Notes under the pieces: model-generated | Told to the model about the DNA's origin: nothing | Databases searched by the model: none | The model's input: the letters and a program-made list of their open reading frames with translations, nothing else | Made by a program: the position numbers and the translations under genes | Origin: Nannocystis bainbridge | GTDB lineage: Bacteria; Myxococcota_A; Polyangia; Nannocystales; Nannocystaceae | Reading direction: 5' to 3' | Assembly (NCBI RefSeq): GCF_028368995.1 | Contig: NZ_JAQNDL010000001.1 | Span: 3,064,001 to 3,128,000, forward strand | Length of the DNA: 64,000 bases | Shown here: piece after piece, positions 1 to 8,170 of the stretch | How positions within the stretch are numbered: position 1 is the stretch's first letter | How the letters are laid out: each line of letters starts with the position of its first letter

Positions 1-1602
1 GATGCGGCGGTTCTTGGCGCGGGCCTTGGAGGTCTTGGCCGGATCGATCGGCTTGTCGGGGCCGAAGCCCGAGGTCTTGACGCGCGACTCCTCGATCCCG
101 TGCTCGACCAGGTAGCGCTTTACCGAATCGGCGCGGCGCTGCGACAGCTCGAGGTTGAAGTCGCGGCCGCCGACATCGTCGGTGTGACCCTGGATCTCGA
201 TCTTGAGGCTGGGGAACTCCTTGAGCACGCCGACCGCCACGTCGAGCGTCTTCTCCGAGCCCTTCTTGATCTTGTCGGAGCGGGTCTCGAAGTTGATGCC
301 CTCGAGCGGGCGCTTGTCCCACTCCTTGGCCTTCTCGGGCAGCTTGTCCGGGCAGCCGTCGGTGTCCTCGAAGCCGTTGTACGACTCCGGGTGCATCGGG
401 CACTTGTCGTCCTTGTCGATGATCTTGTCGCCGTCGGTGTCGGGCGGCGGCGGGCACCCGGGCGCCTCGGGCCACGGCTCGGTCGGGCACTGGTCGTCCG
501 GATCGAGGATGCCGTCCTTGTCGGTGTCGGGCGGCGGGCAGCCGTCGGGCGCCACGCCGGCCTCGAACGGGCACTTGTCGACGCGGTCGAGGAAGGTGTC
601 GTTGTCGGAGTCGATCGACGGGCAGCCGTCGGGCGGGTCGCCGGCCAGCTTCGGGCACTGGTCGACGTCGTTGAGCACGCCGTCCTTGTCCCAGTCGAGG
701 TCCTTCGCGGCCGGCTGCGGGCGCACGCGCCCGAGCACCAGGCTGAAGCCCACGGTCACCTGCGCGTGGCTGGTGAACGCCGGCATCGGCTTGGCCGCCT
801 TGGCCGAGACGATGTGGCGCGCGTCGACGCGGAACGCCGCCATGCGCGAGATGAAGATCTTGAGGCCGCCGCCCCAGTGGCCGGCCGGGTCGACGTCGCT
901 GCCGAGGCCGTTGCCCGGCGAGCTGATGCCGAGCATGCCGTAACCGCCGAGCAGGAACGGCGTGACGCGGTACGGCAGCTGCAGCACCGCGCTGCCGCGC
1001 AGGCCGTAGACGAACGCCGGGCTGTTGTGCACGTTGCGGACGAACGTCGGCGTCGCCGAGAACTCGGCCTCGACGCCGAAGATCCGCAGCGGGAAGTAGC
1101 CGACGCGGGCACCGACCGCCGGGCCCAGCCGCCACAGCGCCTTGTGCTCGTCGGGCCGGCCGGCGATCGGCTTGTAGAGGTCGTGATCGTCGGGCGGCAG
1201 GTTGAGGCCGCCGAAGACCCCGAGCTCGAACAGGTGCCGCTCCGGCGAGTAGCGGTGGATCCACTTGCGGGTGTCTTTGACCTTGCCCGTCTTCTCGTCG
1301 AGGATCACGCCGTCGGGCGCCTGGCGCCTGCCCGACTTCCTGGCCTTCGGGACAGACGCGTCGGCCTTGACCTCGGCCTTGCCCGCGCCCGCGCTCGCCC
1401 CCGCCTGCACGCCCGCGCTCGCGGGGGCCGGCTCGGCCGCGGGCGTCGGTGCAGGCTCGGGCGCCGGCGCCGCCTCTGTCGCCGGATCGCTGGCCGTCGG
1501 CTCCTGGACGGCCGCGAGGGCCTCCGGCGAGGCCGCGGCAGCGAAGAGCAGCACGCCGGCGGGGATCAGAGCAGCGGTGCGGGGCTTGGAAATCAGGGTC
1601 AT
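1..1602 (-). CDS. OmpA-family outer membrane protein with thrombospondin type 3 repeats (C-terminus cut by window edge)
   Basis: Starts at ATG 1602 and runs off the left edge, so 534 residues are visible. A signal peptide ends near residue 28 and is followed by an Ala/Pro-rich linker. A probable beta-barrel segment spans about residues 90-295. Four or five Asp-rich thrombospondin type 3 repeats (DxDxDG...DQCP/DKCP, each closed by a Cys) cover about 300-425. An OmpA-like peptidoglycan-binding domain follows, with the recognisable GHTDDVGG and LSQRRADSVKRYL segments. This order is typical of myxobacterial OmpA proteins that tie the outer membrane to peptidoglycan, with the repeats binding calcium. 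Nothing nearby is clearly co-transcribed. Confident for family; the exact ligand is unknown. Confidence 0.9.
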   Translation of the reverse strand, partial: MTLISKPRTAALIPAGVLLFAAAASPEALAAVQEPTASDPATEAAPAPEPAPTPAAEPAPASAGVQAGASAGAGKAEVKADASVPKARKSGRRQAPDGVILDEKTGKVKDTRKWIHRYSPERHLFELGVFGGLNLPPDDHDLYKPIAGRPDEHKALWRLGPAVGARVGYFPLRIFGVEAEFSATPTFVRNVHNSPAFVYGLRGSAVLQLPYRVTPFLLGGYGMLGISSPGNGLGSDVDPAGHWGGGLKIFISRMAAFRVDARHIVSAKAAKPMPAFTSHAQVTVGFSLVLGRVRPQPAAKDLDWDKDGVLNDVDQCPKLAGDPPDGCPSIDSDNDTFLDRVDKCPFEAGVAPDGCPPPDTDKDGILDPDDQCPTEPWPEAPGCPPPPDTDGDKIIDKDDKCPMHPESYNGFEDTDGCPDKLPEKAKEWDKRPLEGINFETRSDKIKKGSEKTLDVAVGVLKEFPSLKIEIQGHTDDVGGRDFNLELSQRRADSVKRYLVEHGIEESRVKTSGFGPDKPIDPAKTSKARAKNRRI

Positions 1603-1657
1603 GCGGCGGCCGAGAAGGTGACTGCGAAGGGTACAGGAAAAGCGAGGAGAAATGGGC

Positions 1658-2128
1658 TCAGTAGCAGGCCAGGATCTGCGCGGCGCACTCGGCGGGCAGG
1701 TTGGGCTCGATGGCCAGCAGGTTGGCGAGATAACAGGCGGTACAGGTGCCGTCGTCGGGCATGCACTGCGGCATCGCGCTGCACAGCGGGACCACGCACT
1801 CGAACAGGTCGAACAGCGCCAGCCACTCCGCGGCGGTCAGCGGGGCCAGGCACTTGTCGAAGCACAGCTGCCACTCGCCCTCGAAGCTGTCCCACGCGTC
1901 GAGGTCGAGCGCGCAGTCTCGCGAGCACTCGAGCGCCTGGCGACAGCTCCAGTCCGACGGCGTCGGCTCGGTCGTCGAGGTCGACTCGACCGGCGGCTCG
2001 GTCGTGAACACCGGCACCACCGTCGGGTCGGCCTCCGTGGTCCCCGTGGTGCTCGGCGCCCAGACCTCGCGGTCGTCCGAGTTGCACGCCAACACGCCCG
2101 CGATCAGCAAGTAAGGCTTAACATCCAT
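1658..2128 (-). CDS. small Cys-rich lipoprotein, sister of the gene at 2246-2761
   Basis: 156 residues from ATG 2128. The N-terminus MDVKPYLLIAGVLAC is a short lipoprotein signal with the lipobox Cys at residue 15, followed directly by NSDDRE. A Thr/Ser/Pro linker (about 22-55) leads to a Cys-rich domain with evenly spaced cysteines and a conserved AEWLALFDLFECVVPLCS segment. The upstream neighbour shares CNSDDRE, the linker type, the EWLxLFDLxECVVxxCS block and a C-terminal CxACYL motif, so the two arose by duplication. A longer reading from 2236 is possible but has no signal peptide at its start, so 2128 is preferred. Function unknown; a surface-exposed lipoprotein is inferred. Confidence 0.75.
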   Translation of the reverse strand: MDVKPYLLIAGVLACNSDDREVWAPSTTGTTEADPTVVPVFTTEPPVESTSTTEPTPSDWSCRQALECSRDCALDLDAWDSFEGEWQLCFDKCLAPLTAAEWLALFDLFECVVPLCSAMPQCMPDDGTCTACYLANLLAIEPNLPAECAAQILACY

Positions 2129-2130
2129 GT

Positions 2131-2153
2131 CCTGACCCGATGGCCAGGTCAGG
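2131..2153. repeat. hairpin at the ribosome-binding region of the lipoprotein gene
   Basis: cctgacc and ggtcagg form a perfect 7-bp inverted repeat with a 9-base loop, 2 bp upstream of the start codon at 2128. Read as cctg-acc-cgat-ggc-cagg it has the 14-bp spacing of the CATG repeat family, so it may be a diverged copy. It would cover the translation start region. Confidence 0.5.
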
Positions 2154-2245
2154 CGGGATCCATCAGCGTCACGGGCCTCGGCCGGCGCGCGCACGAGCGG
2201 CCGGCGGGCGGGCGAGGCTGCGAGGCAAGAGCGCATGCTCGGCCC

Positions 2246-2761
2246 CTATTTGCACGCGTTCGCCTGGTCCACGCACTCCGGCGTCGGCGGATTGGTGGCG
2301 CTGAGCTTCTGCAGGTAGCATGCGTTACAATCGTCGCTGTCGCCGCCGTCCATGCAGGCCGGCGACGCCGAGCAGACCCCGACCACGCACTCGGTCAGGT
2401 CGAACAGCTTGAGCCACTCGACGTAGTTGATCTCGTCGAGGCAGTCGGTGAAGAAGCACGACTGCCAGTCGAACTCGGGCGGCGTCGGGTTGGGGATCTT
2501 GATCGCGCACTGGACCGCGCAGAAGATCGCGCTGCGGCACGTCTTCGGCGACGGCGGCGGCGGCGGCTCCGACGTCGTGTCCATCGGCTCGGCCGTGGTG
2601 AACGTCGGCACCTCGGTCGGGTCGATCTCGGTCGTCCCCGAGGTCGAGCCCGGGAACTGCTCGCGGTCGTCCGAGTTGCAGGCCGCTCCGGCGAGCGCCG
2701 CGGCCGCAGCCCACGCGAGGGCCCGAACCGAGAGGTGCAGGGGGGGGTGCGCCCGGGTCAT
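2246..2761 (-). CDS. small Cys-rich lipoprotein, sister of the gene at 1658-2128
   Basis: 171 residues from ATG 2761. A basic N-terminus, a hydrophobic Ala-rich stretch and the lipobox LAGAAC are followed by NSDDREQFPG, a Thr-rich linker with a Pro run, and a Cys-rich domain ending in CNACYLQKL...CVDQANACK. It is homologous to its downstream neighbour across the whole mature part. A TATGGT hexamer at 2769-2774 (minus strand) lies 7 bp before the start, suggesting leaderless transcription. Function unknown; the tandem pair looks like a lineage-specific surface family. Confidence 0.75.
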   Translation of the reverse strand: MTRAHPPLHLSVRALAWAAAAALAGAACNSDDREQFPGSTSGTTEIDPTEVPTFTTAEPMDTTSEPPPPPSPKTCRSAIFCAVQCAIKIPNPTPPEFDWQSCFFTDCLDEINYVEWLKLFDLTECVVGVCSASPACMDGGDSDDCNACYLQKLSATNPPTPECVDQANACK

Positions 2762-2768
2762 CTCCTGC

Positions 2769-2774
2769 ACCATA
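2769..2774 (-). promoter_or_regulatory. -10 hexamer TATGGT, leaderless geometry
   Basis: The hexamer is separated by 7 bp from the ATG at 2761, so transcription would begin at or next to the start codon. Confidence 0.45.
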
Positions 2775-3043
2775 CCAGCGGCGGTCATGGCGACCAAATG
2801 TTCCTGTGCGGCCTGTGTCACCCGGACCACGCCCGATCTGTCGCTGGTGTCATCGGCCCCGGCCGTAGACTGCGAATGCGCGCGAACTCGCCTCGCTTGT
2901 CACTCGCCGCGAAAAGGTGCCAAAATGAGAGACCCAGGGCCGCCTGGGGCCATACGGCCGCTGCGCCGACGCCTGCACGCCTTCCCCCGTGCGCGCGGGC
3001 AAAACTCGCCTCTCGCGCCCTCCTGCCTTAAGGAACTTCTGAC

Positions 3044-4402
3044 ATGAGCCATCGACGCTTCGCCTCCACCGGCCTCGCTTACGTCCTCGCCCTGTGCGCC
3101 GCCTGCGACCTCGAGTCGTGCGTCCGCGGAGAGCAGCAGGAGCTCGACTGCAGCGACCACCAGGACGGCTTCGAAAAAGCCGTCGCGCGCGAGGGCGTCC
3201 TGCTCGAGGCGATCCCCGACAAGCCCAGCTTCCCGATGGCGCTCGTCATCAGCGAGCGCGGCATCGAGGAGCTGCTCAAGGGCATCACCAGCGACACCAA
3301 CCCGGTGGCCGGCGGCGACCTGTCGCTGTTTGGGCTCAACCTGCAGATCGTGCCCAAGAAGACCGAGGTCGAGCTGACCAGCGAGCTCGACAAGTGCAGC
3401 CGCTGCGTCATCTTCGCCGTCGACTTCGCGGTCCAGGCCGTCACCGACGGCGGCACCTCGCAGCTGGCGGGCAACGGCAAGTCGAAGATCAGCATCCCGC
3501 TGCGGCTCGAGGAGATCGACGGCGACACCAGCGCCCTGGTGGCCGCTTACGAAGAGCTGACGATCCTCGACCTCTCGCTGACGGCGATGGGCTTCATCAC
3601 CGCCGAGTACCCCGAGTTCGAGAAGGCGCTCGAGATCAAGATGACCGAGCTCATCCGCGAGCAGTCGGAGCCGGTCCAGCTGATGAAGTTCGAGCCGTGG
3701 ACGATCGGCACCAACTCGGTCAAGGTCGTCGCCAAAGAGTTCGCCATCTTCCCCGACGCCGGCGTCATCTCGCTCGGCATGCAGACCAACCTCGACCTGC
3801 CCAAGGCGGTCGCGCTCGAGGTCGGCCAGGCGCTCGACGGCGACGCGATGATGGCGGTGCAGATGCACCCCGGCCTGCTGCTCGGCATGGCCGAGCGCAT
3901 GCTCGCCGAGGGCGTTATCCCGCGCCGCTACGACGACGACGGCGCGCCCGACCCCGAAGGCGCGCAGGGCATCACGCTGACCGGCCTCGGCAAGAACGCC
4001 ATCGGCGCCAACGACCTCGACGTCACCTTCCGCGTGTGGCGCACCAAGGGCGACTACTGCGGCTACGCCAACGCGGTCAGCGTGCTGCGCCTGGACCTCC
4101 AGGACTCGGACGGCATCCAGGACCGCATCACCGTCGTCCCGACCGACGAGCTGCGCGTGCTCGACGGCGGCCAGGGCGTCGGCGAGCTCTACGAGGACAA
4201 CGCCGACCTGGTCGAGGAGAACAAGGGCCTCGTCGACCACTTCAAGCGCAGCCTCGCCGACCAGATCGGCATCACCGTCAACTACAACGAGCTCGCGGTC
4301 GACGGCCAGAACATCGTCTTCGACGCCACCGGGCTCACCGTCAGCGACAAGAAGATCGACATCCTGCTCGACTTCCTGGTGCTCGCCGCCGAGGGCGGCT
4401 GA
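3044..4402 (+). CDS. 452-residue lipoprotein of unknown function
   Basis: ATG 3044 follows an aaggaa ribosome-binding site. The N-terminus ends in LALCAAC, a good lipobox. The rest is a single soluble domain of alternating beta-strands and amphipathic helices without low complexity. The alternating pattern (for example FPMALVISERGIEELLKGI and DLSLFGLNLQIVPKKTEVEL) resembles elongated lipid-binding folds of the BPI/TULIP kind, but this is a guess from pattern only. I do not recognise a named family. It sits just upstream of the IgGFc-binding-like pair in the same direction with a 48-bp gap, so co-expression is plausible. Confidence 0.7.
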   Translation: MSHRRFASTGLAYVLALCAACDLESCVRGEQQELDCSDHQDGFEKAVAREGVLLEAIPDKPSFPMALVISERGIEELLKGITSDTNPVAGGDLSLFGLNLQIVPKKTEVELTSELDKCSRCVIFAVDFAVQAVTDGGTSQLAGNGKSKISIPLRLEEIDGDTSALVAAYEELTILDLSLTAMGFITAEYPEFEKALEIKMTELIREQSEPVQLMKFEPWTIGTNSVKVVAKEFAIFPDAGVISLGMQTNLDLPKAVALEVGQALDGDAMMAVQMHPGLLLGMAERMLAEGVIPRRYDDDGAPDPEGAQGITLTGLGKNAIGANDLDVTFRVWRTKGDYCGYANAVSVLRLDLQDSDGIQDRITVVPTDELRVLDGGQGVGELYEDNADLVEENKGLVDHFKRSLADQIGITVNYNELAVDGQNIVFDATGLTVSDKKIDILLDFLVLAAEGG

Positions 4403-4450
4403 CCCGCCGCTCGCGGTGTGCTCGACTTCTCCTTACCCCTGGAATTCAGC

Positions 4451-6172
4451 ATGCGACTCCCCTCCCAAGCCCCCCTCGCCGCGGTCCTCGTCCCGCTCCT
4501 GCTGACCGGTTGCCCCGGCCTCCTGGGCAACGCGACCGGCGGCACCGACGGCGACACCTCGACCTCGACGACCACCGGCCCGGCGCCGACCACGATCCCC
4601 GACCTCACCACCACCGGCTTCATGCTCGAGTGCTACCCGGGCACCCTGCGCTGCGACCCGAAGAACAAGGGCGTGGTCCAGGAGTGCAAGGACACCGGCC
4701 TGGCGTGGGAGTCGACCCCCTGCACCGACGTCGAGGACTGCATCGAGGACGTCAGCGCCGGCACCGCCGAGTGCACCGGCCCGTGCGAGCGCATCGACAA
4801 CCCGACCTCGGTCGGCTGCGAGTTCCTCGCCATCCGCATGAACAGCTTCAACTTCGAGGACGATGCCAAGGATGTTCTGATCGTCGGCAACACCGACACG
4901 ACGCGCACGGCCCAGATCCAGCTGTGGTTCACGCCCAACAACAGCTTCACCGAGGAGCCGCTGTTCGAGCCGGTGCTGCTCGGGCCCGGCGAGTCGCACA
5001 TCTTCGACGTCGTCAACGACACGCTGAAGGGCTACACCGCGTTCCGCACCGGCGGCGTGTTCCGCGTCGAGAGCGACGTGCCGGTCACCGCCTACCTGCA
5101 CTCGGCGCTCGCCAACACCGCCAGCAACGACTCGTCGATGCTGCTGCCGACGCCGACCCTGGCCAAGGACTACGTCATCGCCTCGTACCCCGGCTTCGCC
5201 GACCCGGTGAAGCCCGACGAGATCAACGGCCGGCCGAGCTACTTCAACGTCATCGCCGTCGAGGACAACACCACCGTCCAGTGGGTCGCCCCGCGCGACA
5301 CCGCCGCCCAGGGCGTCCTCATCCCCGCGGTCCCGGCCGGCGAGACGGGCACGATCACGCTCAACCGCTTCGACGTGCTGCAGGTCGGCGCGTCGTCGGC
5401 CACCAACATGGAGATGATCACCCACGACCTGTCGGGCACGGTCGTCAGCGCCGACAAGAAGATCTGGGTGATGGGCGCGACCGAGTGCGCGTTCGTGCCG
5501 TTCACCGTCGGCTACTGCAACCACCTGCAGGAGCAGATGATCCCGCTCGAGTACTGGGGCAAGAAGTACGTCGGCCCCCACTCGCCGTCGCGGGCGATGG
5601 AGAAGCACTACTGGCGGATCTACGCCGGCAAGGACGGCGTCACCGTCACCGTCGAGTCCAACGACCAGAGCTTCAAGGTGCAGCCGATCACGCTGGTCAA
5701 GCGCGGCGACTGGAAGGAGATCGAGGTCCCGCACAACGTCAGCCTGATCTTCACCGCGACCGGGCCGATCCTGCCGGTGCAGTACCTGACGGGCGGCAAG
5801 GCGGCCAACAACATCGGCGACCCCGCGATGTACCAGATGATCGCCGTCGAGCAGTGGCTGACCCGCTACGCGGTCGTCACCGGCATCGGCTACGAGCTCA
5901 ACTACGCCCAGGTGATCCGCAAGAAGGGCGCCGCCGACGTCTCGATCAACGGCCAGACCGTCACCGGCTGGTACCTCATCAACGGCACCGGCGCGGACAA
6001 CCAGTGGGAGGTCGCCGACTACCAGCTGGCCGACGGCGCCGAGGCCCGCAGCTACGTCGCCGAGTCGACCGACCCCTTCAACATCGTCGTCCTCGGCTAC
6101 CAGCCCGGCATCCCCAGCTCGGCCTACGCCTACCCCGGCGGCATGAACCTCAAGAAGATCTACGCCCCGTGA
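4451..6172 (+). CDS. IgGFc-binding-like lipoprotein, first of a tandem pair
   Basis: 573 residues from ATG 4451, with signal peptide and lipobox LLTGC. A short Thr-rich linker is followed by a small Cys-rich module (CYPGTLRCDPKNKG...CTDVEDC...CTGPCE). From about residue 115 comes a beta-rich domain with the features of the IgGFc-binding N-terminal family: GCEFLAIRM, VPVTAYLHS, SSMLLPT, INGRPSYFNVIAVED, DKKIWVMGATEC, GYCNHLQEQMIPLEYWGKKY. The name comes from mucin-like animal proteins; in myxobacteria these are surface proteins of unknown ligand, and binding of IgG should not be assumed. The next gene is a full-length paralog. Confidence 0.85.
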   Translation: MRLPSQAPLAAVLVPLLLTGCPGLLGNATGGTDGDTSTSTTTGPAPTTIPDLTTTGFMLECYPGTLRCDPKNKGVVQECKDTGLAWESTPCTDVEDCIEDVSAGTAECTGPCERIDNPTSVGCEFLAIRMNSFNFEDDAKDVLIVGNTDTTRTAQIQLWFTPNNSFTEEPLFEPVLLGPGESHIFDVVNDTLKGYTAFRTGGVFRVESDVPVTAYLHSALANTASNDSSMLLPTPTLAKDYVIASYPGFADPVKPDEINGRPSYFNVIAVEDNTTVQWVAPRDTAAQGVLIPAVPAGETGTITLNRFDVLQVGASSATNMEMITHDLSGTVVSADKKIWVMGATECAFVPFTVGYCNHLQEQMIPLEYWGKKYVGPHSPSRAMEKHYWRIYAGKDGVTVTVESNDQSFKVQPITLVKRGDWKEIEVPHNVSLIFTATGPILPVQYLTGGKAANNIGDPAMYQMIAVEQWLTRYAVVTGIGYELNYAQVIRKKGAADVSINGQTVTGWYLINGTGADNQWEVADYQLADGAEARSYVAESTDPFNIVVLGYQPGIPSSAYAYPGGMNLKKIYAP

Positions 6173-6218
6173 CCGCGAGGCGCGGCGATCCTGCCGCGCT
6201 CGCCTGCTGTCCCTTTGC

Positions 6219-6238
6219 ACCTGGTCTTCGGGCCAGGT
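6219..6238. repeat. hairpin with TTCG loop before the second IgGFc-like gene
   Basis: acctgg and ccaggt flank gtcttcgggc, giving cctg-gtc-ttcg-ggc-cagg. The triplets pair with one wobble around a TTCG tetraloop, and the outer tetrads are 14 bp apart as in the CATG repeat family. It lies 27 bp upstream of ATG 6266. Confidence 0.55.
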
Positions 6239-6265
6239 CCTGCTTATCATGATTGGATTGCATCG

Positions 6266-7981
6266 ATGCCCCACCTTTACGCTCCCCGCGTGTGTCTGGG
6301 CGCGCTCGTGCTGCTCGCGGCCTGCCCCGACCTGATCAACCCCGCCGACAGCGCCAGCGCCAGCGCCACCACGACCGCCACCGGCGAACCGGCGACCACC
6401 ACCACCACGGCGCCCGACCCGACCACCGGCTTCGAGCCGCTGTGTCTGCCCGGCCAGACCCGCTGCGACCCCGGGCAGGCCAACGTGCTGCAGACCTGCA
6501 AGGCCACCGGCACCGAGTGGGAGTCGAGCCCGTGCGCGCACCAGTGCGTCGACGACATCGAGTCGTCCGCGTGCGCCGGCCCGTGCGACACCGACGACGA
6601 CCCGACCTCGATCGGCTGCGAGTTCCTGGCCATCCGCATGGACAGCCACAACGGCCCCGACGAACCCGACGCGCTGATCGTCGGCAACACCGACCCCGAC
6701 GAGCTCGCCGCCGTCCAGCTCTACTACACCCCGGCCAACGACTTCACCGAGCAGGCGATCCTCGACCCGGTAATCCTCGCGCCCGGCGAGTCGCACGTGT
6801 TCGACATCACCGTCGACCCGCTGGCGTTCACCAGCTTCCGCAACGGCGGGGTGTTCCGCCTCGTCAGCGACCGCCCGGTCGCCGCCTACCTGCACTCGCC
6901 GCTCGCCAACGACTCCAGCAACGACGCCTCGATGCTGCTGCCGGTCCGCTGGCTGCGCAAGGACTACGTCGTCGCCTCGTGGCCGCCGTTCGTCGACGCC
7001 GCCCAGCCCGACACCATCAACGGCCGCCCCAGCTACTTCACCGTCATCGCCCTCGAGGACGACACCACCGTGACGTGGCAGCCGCGCCAGCGCACCGCCG
7101 GCTTCGGCACCCAGTTCGAGGCGGTCGAGCCGGGCGCCACCGGGACCAAGGTCATGCACCGCTTCGACGTGCTGCAGGTCGCCGCCTCCTCGCCGCCGGG
7201 CGACACCGACTACGTGCACCACGACGTGTCCGGCACGCTCGTCAGCGCCGACAAGAACATCTGGGTCATGGGCGCGACCGACTGCGCCTACGTGCCGTTC
7301 GGCTCCGGGTGGTGCAACCACCTCCAGGAGCAGATGATCCCGCTCGAGTACTGGGGCAGCACGTACATCGGCCCGCCCTCGCCCCCGCGCTCCGGCACCG
7401 AGAAGCAGTACTGGCGCGTCTACGCCGGCGACGACGACGTCACGCTCGCCATCACCAACAGCGGCGACGCCAACACCGAGTTCAAGATGCTCGCCGAGCG
7501 CGGCGAGTTCGTCGAGGTCGAGGCCGATTTCGGCGTCAGCCTGCTGTTCGTCGGCCTCAACGACGCGCCGATCCTCCCGGTCCAGTATTTGGCCGGCAAC
7601 GAGGCCGCGGGCGGGATCGGCGACCCGGCGATGATCCAGATGATCGCCGTCGAGCAGTGGCGCGATCGTTACGTGTTCGTGACGGGCGCCGACTACGAAG
7701 CCAACTTCGTGCAGATCGTGCGCCGCACCGGCGGCGCGGACGTGACGATCGACGGCCAGGTCGTCGGCGACTGGAAGCTCGCCAACTTCGCGGGCGACGA
7801 CAACTATCAGATCGCCGACTTCCCGCTGCCTGGCGGCGCCGACGCGATCACCTCCATGGCGGCCTCGACCGAACCGTTCGGCATCCACGTGATCGGCTAC
7901 AACCCGGCCGGTCCGGGCGACAAGACCTCGGCCTACGCCTATCCCGGCGGCATGCGGCTCGAGAAGTTGTTCGTGCCGTGA
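6266..7981 (+). CDS. IgGFc-binding-like lipoprotein, second of a tandem pair
   Basis: 571 residues from ATG 6266, with lipobox LLAAC at the end of the signal. It matches the preceding gene along its whole length: Thr/Ala linker, Cys module CLPGQTRCDPG...CAGPCD, then the IgGFc-like domain (IGCEFLAIRMDS, AAYLHSPLAN, INGRPSYFTVIALEDD, DKNIWVMGATDC, WCNHLQEQMIPLEYWG, SAYAYPGGMRLEKLF at the end). The linker and loops have diverged while the Cys and Trp/Tyr cores are conserved, as expected for a tandem duplication followed by surface divergence. Ligand unknown. Confidence 0.85.
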   Translation: MPHLYAPRVCLGALVLLAACPDLINPADSASASATTTATGEPATTTTTAPDPTTGFEPLCLPGQTRCDPGQANVLQTCKATGTEWESSPCAHQCVDDIESSACAGPCDTDDDPTSIGCEFLAIRMDSHNGPDEPDALIVGNTDPDELAAVQLYYTPANDFTEQAILDPVILAPGESHVFDITVDPLAFTSFRNGGVFRLVSDRPVAAYLHSPLANDSSNDASMLLPVRWLRKDYVVASWPPFVDAAQPDTINGRPSYFTVIALEDDTTVTWQPRQRTAGFGTQFEAVEPGATGTKVMHRFDVLQVAASSPPGDTDYVHHDVSGTLVSADKNIWVMGATDCAYVPFGSGWCNHLQEQMIPLEYWGSTYIGPPSPPRSGTEKQYWRVYAGDDDVTLAITNSGDANTEFKMLAERGEFVEVEADFGVSLLFVGLNDAPILPVQYLAGNEAAGGIGDPAMIQMIAVEQWRDRYVFVTGADYEANFVQIVRRTGGADVTIDGQVVGDWKLANFAGDDNYQIADFPLPGGADAITSMAASTEPFGIHVIGYNPAGPGDKTSAYAYPGGMRLEKLFVP

Positions 7982-8157
7982 ACCGCGTCCGCGGGGCGCG
8001 AGAAGGACCGCGCCCTGCCCCGTCCCTGGGTCCACGTCGGTCGATCGTCCGCCGAGCTCGCGCATCGCCGACCCGGCTCTACCTTGCAGGCGCGTGAGGC
8101 TGAGAAAGCTCGCTCGCCTCGCACCACCCCGCGGCGCTCGGTCGCCCGGCTTTCCGC

Positions 8158-8163
8158 TACCCT
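8158..8163 (+). promoter_or_regulatory. -10 hexamer TACCCT, leaderless geometry
   Basis: 7 bp separate the hexamer from ATG 8171. No ribosome-binding site is visible in that interval. Confidence 0.45.
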
Positions 8164-8170
8164 CCCGGCG

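Noticed and set aside
100..2007. Long plus-strand frame across the OmpA gene
   Set aside because: It is antisense to the OmpA-like gene, whose domains are clear on the minus strand; the Arg/Val/Leu-rich translation is a product of GC-rich codon bias.
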